Source of the DNA: Micromonospora sp. 15K316
GTDB lineage: Bacteria > Actinomycetota > Actinomycetes > Mycobacteriales > Micromonosporaceae
Direction: 5' to 3'
Length of the DNA stretch: 36,009 nt
NCBI RefSeq assembly: GCF_004348525.1
Contig: NZ_SMKG01000037.1
Location: forward strand, 1 to 36,009
Numbering within the stretch: the stretch's first letter is position 1; each line of letters begins with the position of its first letter. The translations under genes were made by a program, and so were the position numbers. The notes beneath the pieces are model-generated. The model was not told the DNA's origin and made no database searches. It saw nothing but the letters and a program-made list of their open reading frames with translations. Of the stretch, positions 1 through 7,811 are shown in pieces.

Positions 1-128
1 CATGGCGAGGCTCCCGGTCGGGGCTTCGAGTCTTGGTCGACAGCTGTCCTACCTGGAGCCTCGCACCCATCGATCACCGGGCCTGCCACACCGGCCCTGA
101 GCCGCAAGATCAGCTTGGAAAAGGCTCA
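1..128. repeat. Left copy of a 128-bp perfect terminal inverted repeat
   Basis: Bases 1-128 are the exact reverse complement of bases 35882-36009; identity stops at base 129. The copy can fold: GCGAGGCTCC (5-14) pairs with GGAGCCTCGC (55-64), GGGCC (79-83) with GGCCC (93-97), and TGAGCC (98-103) with GGCTCA (123-128). Read outward on the minus strand, it ends the host DNA with TGAGCC and reaches an ATG at the very edge of the window. It interrupts a minus-strand gene at 129. Most likely it is the end of a multi-copy insertion element whose body lies beyond the window, and the length suggests an assembly-graph overlap. The element family cannot be named from the end alone. Confidence 0.9.
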
Positions 129-237
129 ATGCGTCGTACGTCCAGTCGGCGCCGACGAACCCCTGGTAGGCATGGTGGTCGACCAGAGCAAGAAAGCCCG
201 AGTCGTCGGTCGCCTCGAACCTGCGGCGTAGGTGCAT
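129..237 (-). pseudogene. Truncated 5' end of an unnamed gene, cut by the left repeat
   Basis: An ATG at 237 (minus strand) follows a strong purine-rich ribosome-binding site (GGGGGA, 4 nt before the ATG). It opens a 36-codon stretch beginning MHLRRRFEATDDSGFLALVD that reads like ordinary actinobacterial coding sequence. At base 128 it runs into the terminal repeat and continues with repeat-encoded residues. The missing C-terminal part presumably lies on the far side of the inserted element. The family was not recognised. Confidence 0.6.
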
Positions 238-461
238 GTGATCCCCCGGTCACCTTGTCCCGGGCATGCTCCCGGGTGTTGAGCCCTGGGTCAAGCAGGG
301 GATCCCTACGCTGTGAGCCATCCGTACAGCCAAGACCATCCATCGACACCGACGCTGCCCGAAACGATGGACGGGCTGACCAGTCGGACAGCCAACGACC
401 AGCCATCCGCGATCTTCTTCTGATCTTGACGGATGCCTGGCGGGTGTCCGAGGGTGATCAG

Positions 462-1172
462 ATGACGTCGCACGTGTGGCTTCACAAGGATGAGCACTTC
501 CGCCCAGGCGAAGAACTCTTCCGCAGTGAGCGAGAGTTCCACCTGTGGTCGTACTCGGCTTCGCACAGCCAGCTGCTGCTTCGGGCGGAGCGAATGCCCG
601 GAGGCGACAGCCGCCTTCCCACGACAACAGAGGTGCTTTTCAAGCCGGTCGGGGCGGCGCAGATCCAGGAGGCGTACCGCAGCTTGGTGATTCGGTGTGC
701 AACCAAGGAAGAGACCGTCCGGATCCACGGCGGTATCTCGGACTACGGCTACCGCGACGAAGATGCCCGGGTGCTCGTGTTGGAGAGCGAGGGTGTGACC
801 GGTTACGTCGTCACCCTCGCTGTCGGTTGGCGGGAGGGCGTCCTGTCGTACCTGCAGCCGTCGTTCTTCAACACGTTCAGCCCGTACGACCCGGTTTGGC
901 CGGTCAAGCCGCTCTTCGGAGTCGGCGGTGAGTACGAGGTCGCCTCGCCGGAGGAGGTGGCGCAGGCGTTCCTCACCGGTCTGCCAGAAGGCGAACGCCG
1001 CGAGCGACACCGCTACGTGCACGTACTCATTGCAGTGACCGAGGAAAACGGCCACCGGAGACGACACAATGTGGGGGTATTTCTCACCGAGGCGGACGCC
1101 GAGGAGGCAAAGAGACTGGTCGAGCCCCACGTGGCGATCTGTGGAATCGAAATGATCCCGGTGGTGCTGTAG
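462..1172 (+). CDS. Unnamed protein, 236 aa
   Basis: The frame is open from base 33, but the first 430 bases run through the repeat and the opposing truncated gene. The ATG at 462 is preferred: it has GAGGG about 10 nt upstream and starts the region that looks like real protein. The product is soluble, with no signal peptide or membrane segment. Its N-terminal ~100 residues (HLWSYSASHSQLLLR, VLFKPV, LVIRCAT) resemble a widespread unnamed actinobacterial family as I remember it. The C-terminal third (RHRYVHVLIAVTEENG onward) looks like a separate small alpha/beta unit. No catalytic motif was seen. It stands alone on the plus strand; function is unknown. Confidence 0.65.
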   Translation: MTSHVWLHKDEHFRPGEELFRSEREFHLWSYSASHSQLLLRAERMPGGDSRLPTTTEVLFKPVGAAQIQEAYRSLVIRCATKEETVRIHGGISDYGYRDEDARVLVLESEGVTGYVVTLAVGWREGVLSYLQPSFFNTFSPYDPVWPVKPLFGVGGEYEVASPEEVAQAFLTGLPEGERRERHRYVHVLIAVTEENGHRRRHNVGVFLTEADAEEAKRLVEPHVAICGIEMIPVVL

Positions 1173-1286
1173 CAGGCGCGCCAGCTGGGCGGCGGAGCCC
1201 ACGCGGATCAGAAGAATTGCCGGGCCATCCACGGGCCACACGCGGGTGCCATCAGGGGCCAAGTCAGGCCGTCCTATGGTGTCGCG

Positions 1287-1652
1287 GTGGATGAGCACAC
1301 CACCGAGACTTCCGGACACTCGGACCAGCACGAGATGTTCAGATCTCTGCCCTTCCCCTTCAGTGGTGGCCGGTTCCCCGACAACCTGGGGGCAGTGGTG
1401 CAGCGCACGGTGCTGGACGGCATAGAGCCGGCGCGTGAGGTGATCCACACCGCCGACAACTCCTGGATGGTCGGCGACGGTGTCAACGATCCGAACCGGC
1501 CTGGCGCAGTAGTCGCGACGTGCATCAGGCATGTCGTCGAGCTGAACTCAGCGGTGGCGCAACTCGCCAGCCTTCCGCTCGGTCAGTCGGCCTTTCGGAG
1601 GAACGCAGGCGAGCCGTGGGTGATCGAACCTCACTCATGGTCGGAGGAGTGA
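1287..1652 (+). CDS. Small DUF2185/Imm33-like protein, 121 aa
   Basis: Short soluble protein, rich in His, Asp and Glu at the N-terminus. The core pattern (DNSWMVGDGVNDP near residue 57, then LASLPLGQSAFRR and PWVIEPHSW) resembles the DUF2185/Imm33 layout of D-(S/N)-x-W, GD, then L-x-x-P-x-G-x-x-A. That family occurs as immunity proteins and as stand-alone genes. No toxin gene is adjacent, so an immunity role is not supported here. The ribosome-binding site before the ATG is weak. The family assignment comes from pattern memory only; an unnamed actinobacterial protein is the safe reading. Confidence 0.55.
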   Translation: MDEHTTETSGHSDQHEMFRSLPFPFSGGRFPDNLGAVVQRTVLDGIEPAREVIHTADNSWMVGDGVNDPNRPGAVVATCIRHVVELNSAVAQLASLPLGQSAFRRNAGEPWVIEPHSWSEE

Positions 1653-1774
1653 TCCACCGACCACATGCCGCCGCACCTGGCCTCGGTCCTCTTACCGTCC
1701 CTAGAAGGCCGGACCACGACGACCCGGTTTGAGAGAGCCATTTCAGCTGGTCGGGCGAGGTTCCGCCAGGTAGA

Positions 1775-1803
1775 CGGAGGTAGGCGACGTGGTCTCGCCT
1801 CCG
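1775..1803. terminator. Hairpin between convergent genes
   Basis: CGGAGG, GGCGA, a CGTGGTC loop, TCGCC and CTCCG form an imperfect stem just downstream of the reductase stop codon (1814), between it and the rightward small gene ending at 1652. There is no T-run, as is common for high-GC actinobacterial terminators. Confidence 0.45.
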
Positions 1804-1813
1804 GCAGCAGGTC

Positions 1814-3280
1814 TCACGCCGTGAGCCGGGCGACGTGGTCGATCAGGACGCCCCGGAGCCCGTCGTGCTCGGGGAGGTCCGTACCGAAGATCTCCTCGAC
1901 CTGCAGCAGCGAGTCGACCAGCCGCTTCGGGTCGCCCCCGCCGACGGCCGCGGCCGCCTTGAGCCGGTCGGCCAGCGGATCGTCGAGCGGAAGCTGGTGG
2001 CCGCGGGTGTCCCGGCCCTTCGCCACGTACGCCATCCAGGCCGCGACCGCGAGCGCGGCCTGCCGCGGGATCGCTCCGGCGGCGAGGCGGTCGCGGACGG
2101 TGCCGAGGAGCCGGACCGGCAGTTTCTGTGATCCGTCCATGGCGACCTGCACGGTCCGGTGCCGCAGCGCCGGGTTGGCGAACCGTTGCAGCACCTGCCG
2201 CCGGTAGCCGGCCAGGTCCAGGCCGTCGGGCACGCGCAGGGTCGGTGCCACGTCCTCGACCATCAACGCCTCTGCCGCGGTGGCGAGTTCGTCGTCGGCG
2301 AGCGCGGCCGCGATGGTGCCGTGACCGCGTAGGGCCCCCAGGTAGGCGAGCAGCGAGTGGGTGGCGTTGAGCATGCGTAGCTTCACCGACTCCCAGGCGG
2401 CGACGTCGTCGGTGAAGACCGCGCCGGCGCGGTCCCAGGCGGGCCGATCGGCGGCGAAGTCGTCTTCGATGACCCACTGGCGGAACGGTTCGGCCACCAC
2501 GACGCCCCGGTCCTCCAGTCCCAGGACCGTCCGGACGTGCGCGCGGTCGTCGTCGGTACTGGCCGGCACGATCCGATCGACCATGCAGGACGGGAAGCGC
2601 ACGGACGTCGCGATCCAGTCCGCGACCGGTCCCGCCTCGGCGTCCGGCAACGCGGCCAGGAAGTCGTGCACCAGGTTGTGCAGGACCTCGCCGTTGCCGA
2701 CGAGGTTGTCGCAGGAGAGCACGGTGACCGGTCCGGCGGCGCCGGCCGCGCGTCGCTGCAGCCCGCGGACGAGCTGCCCGACGGCGGTCCGTGGGGGCCG
2801 TCCCGCGAGGTCGGCGGCCACCTCCGGGTCCGACCGGTCCAGCCGGCCGGTGCCGTCGCGGCGGTAGCCCTTCTCGGTCACGGTGAGCGTGACGAGGCGT
2901 ACGGCGGGGTCGGCGATCCGGTCGACGACAGCTGCCGGGTCGCCGGCCCCGTGCAGCACCTCCCGGACGCTGCCGACGACGCGCGGGGGTGCCGCGCCGG
3001 GGCCTCGTTCCAGCACCGTGTAGAGGCCGTCCTGCGGCGTCAGTTGGTCGCGTACGGACGCCGACCGTTGGGTGACCCCGGCGATGCCCCAGTCGTCGCG
3101 GCCGGTGGCCGCCGCGGCCTGCTCGGTGAAGACGGCCTGGTGTGCCCGGTGGAACGCGCCGATGCCGAGGTGCACGATGCCGACCCGCAGCGCGCGCGGA
3201 TCCACCGCCGGCGGGGTGAACGCCCCGCCCGGCCCGAGGCGGTCCAGCCCGTCGAGGCCGAGCCGTGGCACTTCGCTCAC
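1814..3280 (-). CDS. Mannitol-dehydrogenase-family uronate reductase (UxuB/UxaB-like)
   Basis: An NAD(P)H-dependent polyol/uronate oxidoreductase of the long-chain mannitol dehydrogenase family, 488 aa, which fits fructuronate and tagaturonate reductases. Visible motifs are the N-terminal nucleotide-binding region with GIGAFHRAHQA (residues 39-49), TLTVTEKGYR (131-140), SCDNLVGNG (189-197) and the catalytic Lys-x4-Asn-x2-His set (K300, N305, H308). The GTG at 3280 overlaps the uxaA stop as GTGA and has GGAG 7 nt upstream, so it is preferred over the ATG at 3301. The FHRAHQA motif looks more like fructuronate reductase (UxuB) or mannitol 2-dehydrogenase. The neighbours uxaA and uxaC instead call for a tagaturonate reductase, so the substrate is left open. 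It is the last gene of the leftward hexuronate operon. Confidence 0.85.
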   Translation of the reverse strand: MSEVPRLGLDGLDRLGPGGAFTPPAVDPRALRVGIVHLGIGAFHRAHQAVFTEQAAAATGRDDWGIAGVTQRSASVRDQLTPQDGLYTVLERGPGAAPPRVVGSVREVLHGAGDPAAVVDRIADPAVRLVTLTVTEKGYRRDGTGRLDRSDPEVAADLAGRPPRTAVGQLVRGLQRRAAGAAGPVTVLSCDNLVGNGEVLHNLVHDFLAALPDAEAGPVADWIATSVRFPSCMVDRIVPASTDDDRAHVRTVLGLEDRGVVVAEPFRQWVIEDDFAADRPAWDRAGAVFTDDVAAWESVKLRMLNATHSLLAYLGALRGHGTIAAALADDELATAAEALMVEDVAPTLRVPDGLDLAGYRRQVLQRFANPALRHRTVQVAMDGSQKLPVRLLGTVRDRLAAGAIPRQAALAVAAWMAYVAKGRDTRGHQLPLDDPLADRLKAAAAVGGGDPKRLVDSLLQVEEIFGTDLPEHDGLRGVLIDHVARLTA

Positions 3281-4800
3281 AGGACGGCTCCGAGCTGCCA
3301 CGGGACGATCTCCTCACCGCCGAGGCCGAGCTCCTCGCTCGCGCTGCGGCGGCCGGAGGCCACGTCCAGCAGCAGGTCGTAGACGCGCCGGCCCATCTCA
3401 TCGAGGGTGACGCCCTGCTCGACGACCGGGGAGCAGTCCAGGTCGATGTCGGCCGCCATCCGGCTGGCCAGTTCGGCGTTCGTGCCGAGCTTGACGGTGG
3501 GGACGGGGCGGCTGCCGAAGACCGAGCCGCGGCCGGTGGTGAAGCAGATGAGGTTCGCTCCGCCGGCGACCATCCCGGTCACGGAGACGGGGTCGTAGCC
3601 GGGGGTGTCCATGAAGACCAGCCCGGGCCGCGGGATCGGCTCGGCGTAGTGGCACACCGCGGCGAGCGGGCTCCGGCCGGCCTTCGCCACGGCGCCGAGC
3701 GACTTCTCCAGGATGGTGGTGATGCCGCCGGCCTTGTTGCCGGGGGACGGGTTGGCGTCCATCGTGGTTCCCTGCCGTCCGGTGTACTCCTCCCACCACC
3801 GGATCCGCTCCAGCAACGCCTCAGCGGTCTCCGGGTTGGTGGCCCGCGCGGCGAGGAGGTGTTCGGCGCCGTAGATCTCCGGGGTTTCGCCGAGCACGGA
3901 GGTCGCGCCGGCCGCGACCAGCAGGTCGGAGGCGACGCCGAGGGCCGGGTTCGCGGTCAGTCCGGACCAGCCGTCGGACCCGCCGCACTGCAGGCCGAGC
4001 ACGAGTTCCTCGACCCCGATTTCGGTGCGGGTCGCGCCGGCGAGGTCCCGCATCATGCCCCGGACCAGTTCGACGCCGCGGGTCACCGCGGCGGAGGTGC
4101 CTCCCAGCTCCTGGATGGTGTACGACGACACGGGCACGTGCTCGGCCACCCCGAGGTCGGCCATGAGCCCGGTCACCGCGTTCACCTCGCAGCCGAGCCC
4201 GACCACGACCAGGCCGCCGATGTTCGGGTTGCGGGCGTAGCCAGCCAGGGTACGGCGCAGCACCTCCCACCCTTCGCCCCGGTCGGCCATCCCGCATCCG
4301 GTGCCGTGGGTCAGGGCGACCACGCCGTCGACGCCGTCGAGGCCTTCCGCGTCGTCCTCGGTGACCCGGGCGATCTTCCGGGCGACGGTGGCGGAGCAGT
4401 TGACGGTGGTCAGGACGCCGACGTAGTTGCGGGTGGCGCCCCGACCGTCCGGGCGGCGGTAGCCGTGGAACGTGCGGCGCAGGTCGGCGGGGAGCCGTGG
4501 GGCGGTGATTGTGCCTTCCCCACCAGCGACGCGGGCGGCCGCGTCCTGCGGCATGCCGAGGTTGTGCGTGTGCACGTGCTCACCCGCGCGGATCTCCACC
4601 AGCGCCCGCCCGATAACCTGGCCGTACTTGCGTACCGGCGATCCGGCGGACAGGTCGCGCAGGGCGACCTTGTGCCCGGCGGGCACGTCGTCGCGCAACG
4701 CCACACCGGCCACCCCCGGCGGCGCCAACGGCTCCCCCGCGGTCATCGGCGTCGTCGCCACCGCGACGTCGTCGCTGTCGTACAGGACCACCACGCTCAT
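3277..4800 (-). CDS. uxaA: Altronate dehydratase
   Basis: Full-length member (507 aa) of the altronate/galactarate dehydratase (UxaA/GarD) family. It converts D-altronate to 2-keto-3-deoxygluconate in galacturonate breakdown. The N-terminal ~95 residues form the SAF-like domain ending in GEHVHTHNLGM. The large C-terminal domain carries HGTGCGM, GLGCEVNA, LGLQCGGSDGWSG and DANPSPGNKAGGITTILEKS, all family-typical, with Cys residues expected to bind iron. The ATG at 4800 overlaps the preceding mini-ORF as ATGA and has GGGAGG about 7 nt upstream. Galactarate dehydratase is the main alternative, but the length and the uxaC and reductase neighbours favour altronate. No KDG kinase or aldolase is in the window. 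Confidence 0.9.
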   Translation of the reverse strand: MSVVVLYDSDDVAVATTPMTAGEPLAPPGVAGVALRDDVPAGHKVALRDLSAGSPVRKYGQVIGRALVEIRAGEHVHTHNLGMPQDAAARVAGGEGTITAPRLPADLRRTFHGYRRPDGRGATRNYVGVLTTVNCSATVARKIARVTEDDAEGLDGVDGVVALTHGTGCGMADRGEGWEVLRRTLAGYARNPNIGGLVVVGLGCEVNAVTGLMADLGVAEHVPVSSYTIQELGGTSAAVTRGVELVRGMMRDLAGATRTEIGVEELVLGLQCGGSDGWSGLTANPALGVASDLLVAAGATSVLGETPEIYGAEHLLAARATNPETAEALLERIRWWEEYTGRQGTTMDANPSPGNKAGGITTILEKSLGAVAKAGRSPLAAVCHYAEPIPRPGLVFMDTPGYDPVSVTGMVAGGANLICFTTGRGSVFGSRPVPTVKLGTNAELASRMAADIDLDCSPVVEQGVTLDEMGRRVYDLLLDVASGRRSASEELGLGGEEIVPWQLGAVL

Positions 4801-4886
4801 CGGTTCGCCTCCCTCACCACGGGTGTGCCGTGCCTCCCGCTCGCCTTCCAGCGGGTCACGATGGCCTGGGCGTCGGTGATCCTCAC
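4797..4886 (-). CDS. 29-codon coupled mini-ORF, possible dehydratase-gene remnant
   Basis: The GTG at 4886 overlaps the permease stop (GTGA) and the ORF's TGA overlaps the uxaA ATG (ATGA), so it is coupled at both ends. Its start, VRITDAQAIVT, closely resembles the opening of enolase-superfamily sugar-acid dehydratases such as mannonate dehydratase ManD (M-K-I-x-D-A-x-V-I-V-T as remembered). The rest, RWKASGRHGTPVVREANR, matches nothing I know. The uxaA ribosome-binding site lies inside it. Two readings fit: the scar of an internally deleted dehydratase gene, or a small coupling peptide. Confidence 0.45.
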   Translation of the reverse strand: MRITDAQAIVTRWKASGRHGTPVVREANR

Positions 4887-5746
4887 GGCTCCGGTTCCTC
4901 CTTGACCCGGGCGACGAGCTGGGTCGGGTTGACGTACCGGAGGGCGATGACGAGCAGCACCAGCATCATCGCGGTGTACATGACCGCCATCGCGTCCACC
5001 GACTGCTGGGCGCGGATGCCGGCCGCGGACATCGAGTAGTAGAGCGCGACGACCAGGGTCTGCGAGTCCGGGCCGGCGGTGAGGAAGGTGAGCTCGAACA
5101 TGCCGACGGTCCGGACCAGGACGAGGATCGCCGAGGCCAGCATTCCGGGCAGCAGCAGCGGCGCCAGCACGCGCAGGAACACCGACCGCATGCCGGCCCC
5201 GCACATCCGGGCCGCGCTCTCGATCCGCGGGTCGATCTGCTCGATGAACGGCGTCATGGTGAGGATCACGAACGGCACCGACGGGACGAGATTCGCCAGC
5301 ACCACGCCGGAGAGGTGCCCGGCGAAGCCGAACTTGTAGAGCACCGTCGCCAGCGGGATGCCGTAGGTGATCGGCGGCATCAGGATCGGCAGCAGGAAGA
5401 CCAGGTAGATGGCCCGTTTCCCGGGGAAGCTGCGCCGCGCCAGCACGTACGCCGCGGGGACGCCGATCAGCAGCGACAGTCCCACGACGAGCAGGGACAC
5501 CTGCAGGGTCACCGTGATCACCTGGAGCAGCGCGAACTCGGTCCACGCGTCGCCGTACCACTTGGTGGTGTAGCCGTCCGGGAACCAGGTGTCGAACCAG
5601 CGCTGCCCGAAGGAGCTGACCAGCACGGATCCGACGACGCCGAGCAGGTTGAGGAAGAAGAAGATGACCGCGCCCCAGACCAGCCAGGCGGCGGGACGGG
5701 CGACGATCCGCCGCCGGGTATCGGTTGCCGCGGTGGTGGTGACCAT
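4883..5746 (-). CDS. ABC transporter permease (PotC/UgpE-like)
   Basis: Inner-membrane permease of a carbohydrate/polyamine-type (CUT1 or Fe/Pot) importer, 287 aa. About six hydrophobic segments are visible: residues 20-45, 75-100, 110-135, 140-165, 200-220 and 255-275. The cytoplasmic EAA-type loop is ESAARMCGAGMRSVFLRVLAPLLLPG near 180, which contacts the ATPase. The ATG at 5746 overlaps the stop of the other permease (TGATG), with GGGAGG upstream. With that permease, the ATPase and the binding protein it forms a complete importer. Position in an operon with uxaA and the reductase suggests hexuronate or an oligouronide as substrate; this is inferred from context. Confidence 0.88.
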   Translation of the reverse strand: MVTTTAATDTRRRIVARPAAWLVWGAVIFFFLNLLGVVGSVLVSSFGQRWFDTWFPDGYTTKWYGDAWTEFALLQVITVTLQVSLLVVGLSLLIGVPAAYVLARRSFPGKRAIYLVFLLPILMPPITYGIPLATVLYKFGFAGHLSGVVLANLVPSVPFVILTMTPFIEQIDPRIESAARMCGAGMRSVFLRVLAPLLLPGMLASAILVLVRTVGMFELTFLTAGPDSQTLVVALYYSMSAAGIRAQQSVDAMAVMYTAMMLVLLVIALRYVNPTQLVARVKEEPEP

Positions 5747-6675
5747 CAGCCCTTACCTCCCGTGGAACCGGTGTAGAAGCGCGTCCGGGCGAACAGCACC
5801 ACCGCGATGACCACCAGCTCGATCAAACCCATGATCATCGCGATCGCCGAGGCGTACGGGTAGTCGTACTGCTCGTAGGCCGCCTGGTAGGCGGCGATCG
5901 AGATGACCCGGGTCTCCCCTGCCGGGTTGCCGACCAGGACCGCCGACGGGAAGACGCTGAACGCGAGGACGAACGTCAGGCAGAACGTGGTGGCCAGCCC
6001 GGGCATCAGCAGCGGCAGGGTGATCATGCGGAACCGCTGCCACCAGCCGGCGCCGAGGGTCGCCGCGGCCCGCTCGAGCGTCGGGTCGATGCCGGACAGG
6101 TACGACAGGACGAGCAGGAAGGCGAAGGGGAACCCGGTGATGACGAGCGAGAAGAAGACGCCCCAGTAGTTGTGGACGAGCCGGATCGGTTCGTCGGTGA
6201 GGTGCAGGGCGGTCAGCACCCGGTTGAACCAGCCGGTCGGGCCGAGGAAGTTCAACAGTCCCTGGGCGGTGAGCACGGTGCCGAGGGTGATGGGCACCAC
6301 CAGCAGGATCGTGACCAGCCGCTTGCCGCGGAACCGGCCCCGCATCCGGTAGGCGATAGGCACCGAGGCGACCACGTTGAGAAGCGCGGCGGGCAGCGCC
6401 AGGCCGAGCGTGGTCCAGATCGTGTCACGCTGGTAGGCGTCGCCGAAGAACCGCGCGTAGTCGCTGAACGGGCCACCCTCGGTGGGCTGGAACGACAGGC
6501 CCAGCCCGTAGAAGAACGGGTAGAGGAAGAGCAGCACGACGAAGAGCAGCGCCGGGGTGAGCAGCCACAGGTGACGGTCGACGCCGCGCTCGGCGAGGCG
6601 ATGCTGCCAGTGCGCCCGCGCGGGCGCCGGGGGCCCGGCGGACTCCACTGCGGGGGTGGGGGTCGTGACGCTCAT
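5746..6675 (-). CDS. ABC transporter permease (PotB/UgpA-like)
   Basis: Second membrane subunit of the importer, 309 aa. A cytoplasmic N-terminus of ~35 residues leads into the first membrane segment (LWLLTPALLFVVLLFLYPFF), followed by about five more. The EAA loop reads ERAAATLGAGWWQRFRMITLPLLMPG near residue 215. The ATG at 6675 overlaps the ATPase stop (ATGA); the longer open frame upstream (to 7074) lies over the ATPase gene and is rejected. The gene order binding protein, ATPase, permease, permease places it third in the transporter set. Confidence 0.88.
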   Translation of the reverse strand: MSVTTPTPAVESAGPPAPARAHWQHRLAERGVDRHLWLLTPALLFVVLLFLYPFFYGLGLSFQPTEGGPFSDYARFFGDAYQRDTIWTTLGLALPAALLNVVASVPIAYRMRGRFRGKRLVTILLVVPITLGTVLTAQGLLNFLGPTGWFNRVLTALHLTDEPIRLVHNYWGVFFSLVITGFPFAFLLVLSYLSGIDPTLERAAATLGAGWWQRFRMITLPLLMPGLATTFCLTFVLAFSVFPSAVLVGNPAGETRVISIAAYQAAYEQYDYPYASAIAMIMGLIELVVIAVVLFARTRFYTGSTGGKG

Positions 6676-7811
6676 CCGACCAGCCCTGGTTCCTCGACCA
6701 CGGCCGCCGCCTTGTCGGCGGGCCGGGTGGCGGCCGCGTCGCCGGGGAAGACGAGCAGCCGCTGCGGGTCGATGCTCAGGGTGACCGGATCGCCGGGCGC
6801 CACCCGCCGGTCGGTACGCAGGTGGACCCGGGAGCCGGCGGCGGTGACCGCCTCCGCCGCCAGTTCCCGCCCCTGGTACTCGACCACCTCGATCTCCGCC
6901 GGGACGGCGTTGGTCGTCGCGTCGCCCTGATCGACCCGGACGTCCTCGGGGCGCACCGCGACGATCACCTCGTCGCCGGGCGCCACCGGGCCGACCGGGA
7001 CGCCGACGAGCCGCAGGCCGTCCCGCTCGACGGCGACCGTGCCGTCGGCCGCCTCCCGCACCCGCATCGTCCACAGGTTGCGGTAGCCCATGAAGTCGGC
7101 GACGTGCCAGTTGGCGGGGCGGGTGTGCAGCTCCTCCGGGGCACCGATCTGCTGGACGCGGCCTTCCCGGAGCACCACCAGGCGATCGGCCAGCGACAGC
7201 GCCTCCTCCTGGTCGTGCGTCACGTAGACCGTGGTGAGCCCCAGCGACTGGTGCAGCCGGCGGATCTCGGTACGCATCTCCAGGCGCAGCTTGGCGTCGA
7301 GGTTGCTCAACGGCTCGTCCATGAGCACCAGCGACGGCTCCAGGACGACCGCACGGGCGATCGCCACCCGCTGCTGCTGGCCGCCGGAGAGCTGGCCGGG
7401 CAGCTTCCCCGCGTGGTCCTCGAGGCGTACCAGGCGGACCGCCTCGTCGGTGCGGCGGCGGATCTCGTCCTTCGGCAGCCGCCGCATCCGCAGCCCGAAC
7501 GCGATGTTGGCCCGCACCGACATGTGCGGGAACAACGCGTAGTTCTGGAACACCATCCCGAAGCCGCGGCGCTCCGGCGGCAGCGTGTCGATCCGCCGCT
7601 CGTCCTGCCAGATGCTGCCCGCCGTCAGCGGCAGCAGCCCGGCGAGGCAGTTCAGGGCGGTGGACTTACCGCAACCCGACGGGCCGAGCAGGGCGACGAA
7701 CTCGCCCGCCTCGATCGTCAGGTCGAGGTCACGCAGGGCGTCATGGCCGCCGAAGCGACGCGACACGCCCTGCAGTCGCAGCTGGGAGAACGCTTTGGCG
7801 CCGGCGGTCAT
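6672..7811 (-). CDS. ABC transporter ATP-binding protein (PotA/UgpC/MalK-like)
   Basis: Cytoplasmic ATPase of the importer, 379 aa. Motifs in order: Walker A GPSGCGKST (about residue 43), Q-loop FQNYALFPHM, signature LSGGQQQR (about 141), Walker B LVLMDEPLSNLDAK and switch VTHDQEEAL. The C-terminal ~140 residues form a TOBE/OB-type regulatory domain (VRPEDVRV and onward), as in sugar and polyamine importers. It overlaps the binding-protein stop at its start and the permease start at its end, both as ATGA, so the transporter genes are translationally coupled. Confidence 0.92.
   Translation of the reverse strand: MTAGAKAFSQLRLQGVSRRFGGHDALRDLDLTIEAGEFVALLGPSGCGKSTALNCLAGLLPLTAGSIWQDERRIDTLPPERRGFGMVFQNYALFPHMSVRANIAFGLRMRRLPKDEIRRRTDEAVRLVRLEDHAGKLPGQLSGGQQQRVAIARAVVLEPSLVLMDEPLSNLDAKLRLEMRTEIRRLHQSLGLTTVYVTHDQEEALSLADRLVVLREGRVQQIGAPEELHTRPANWHVADFMGYRNLWTMRVREAADGTVAVERDGLRLVGVPVGPVAPGDEVIVAVRPEDVRVDQGDATTNAVPAEIEVVEYQGRELAAEAVTAAGSRVHLRTDRRVAPGDPVTLSIDPQRLLVFPGDAAATRPADKAAAVVEEPGLVG

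Noticed and set aside
3265..4905. 546-codon plus-strand frame opposite uxaA
   Set aside because: His/Gly/Val-rich mirror of the uxaA coding strand; no ribosome-binding site or family motifs.
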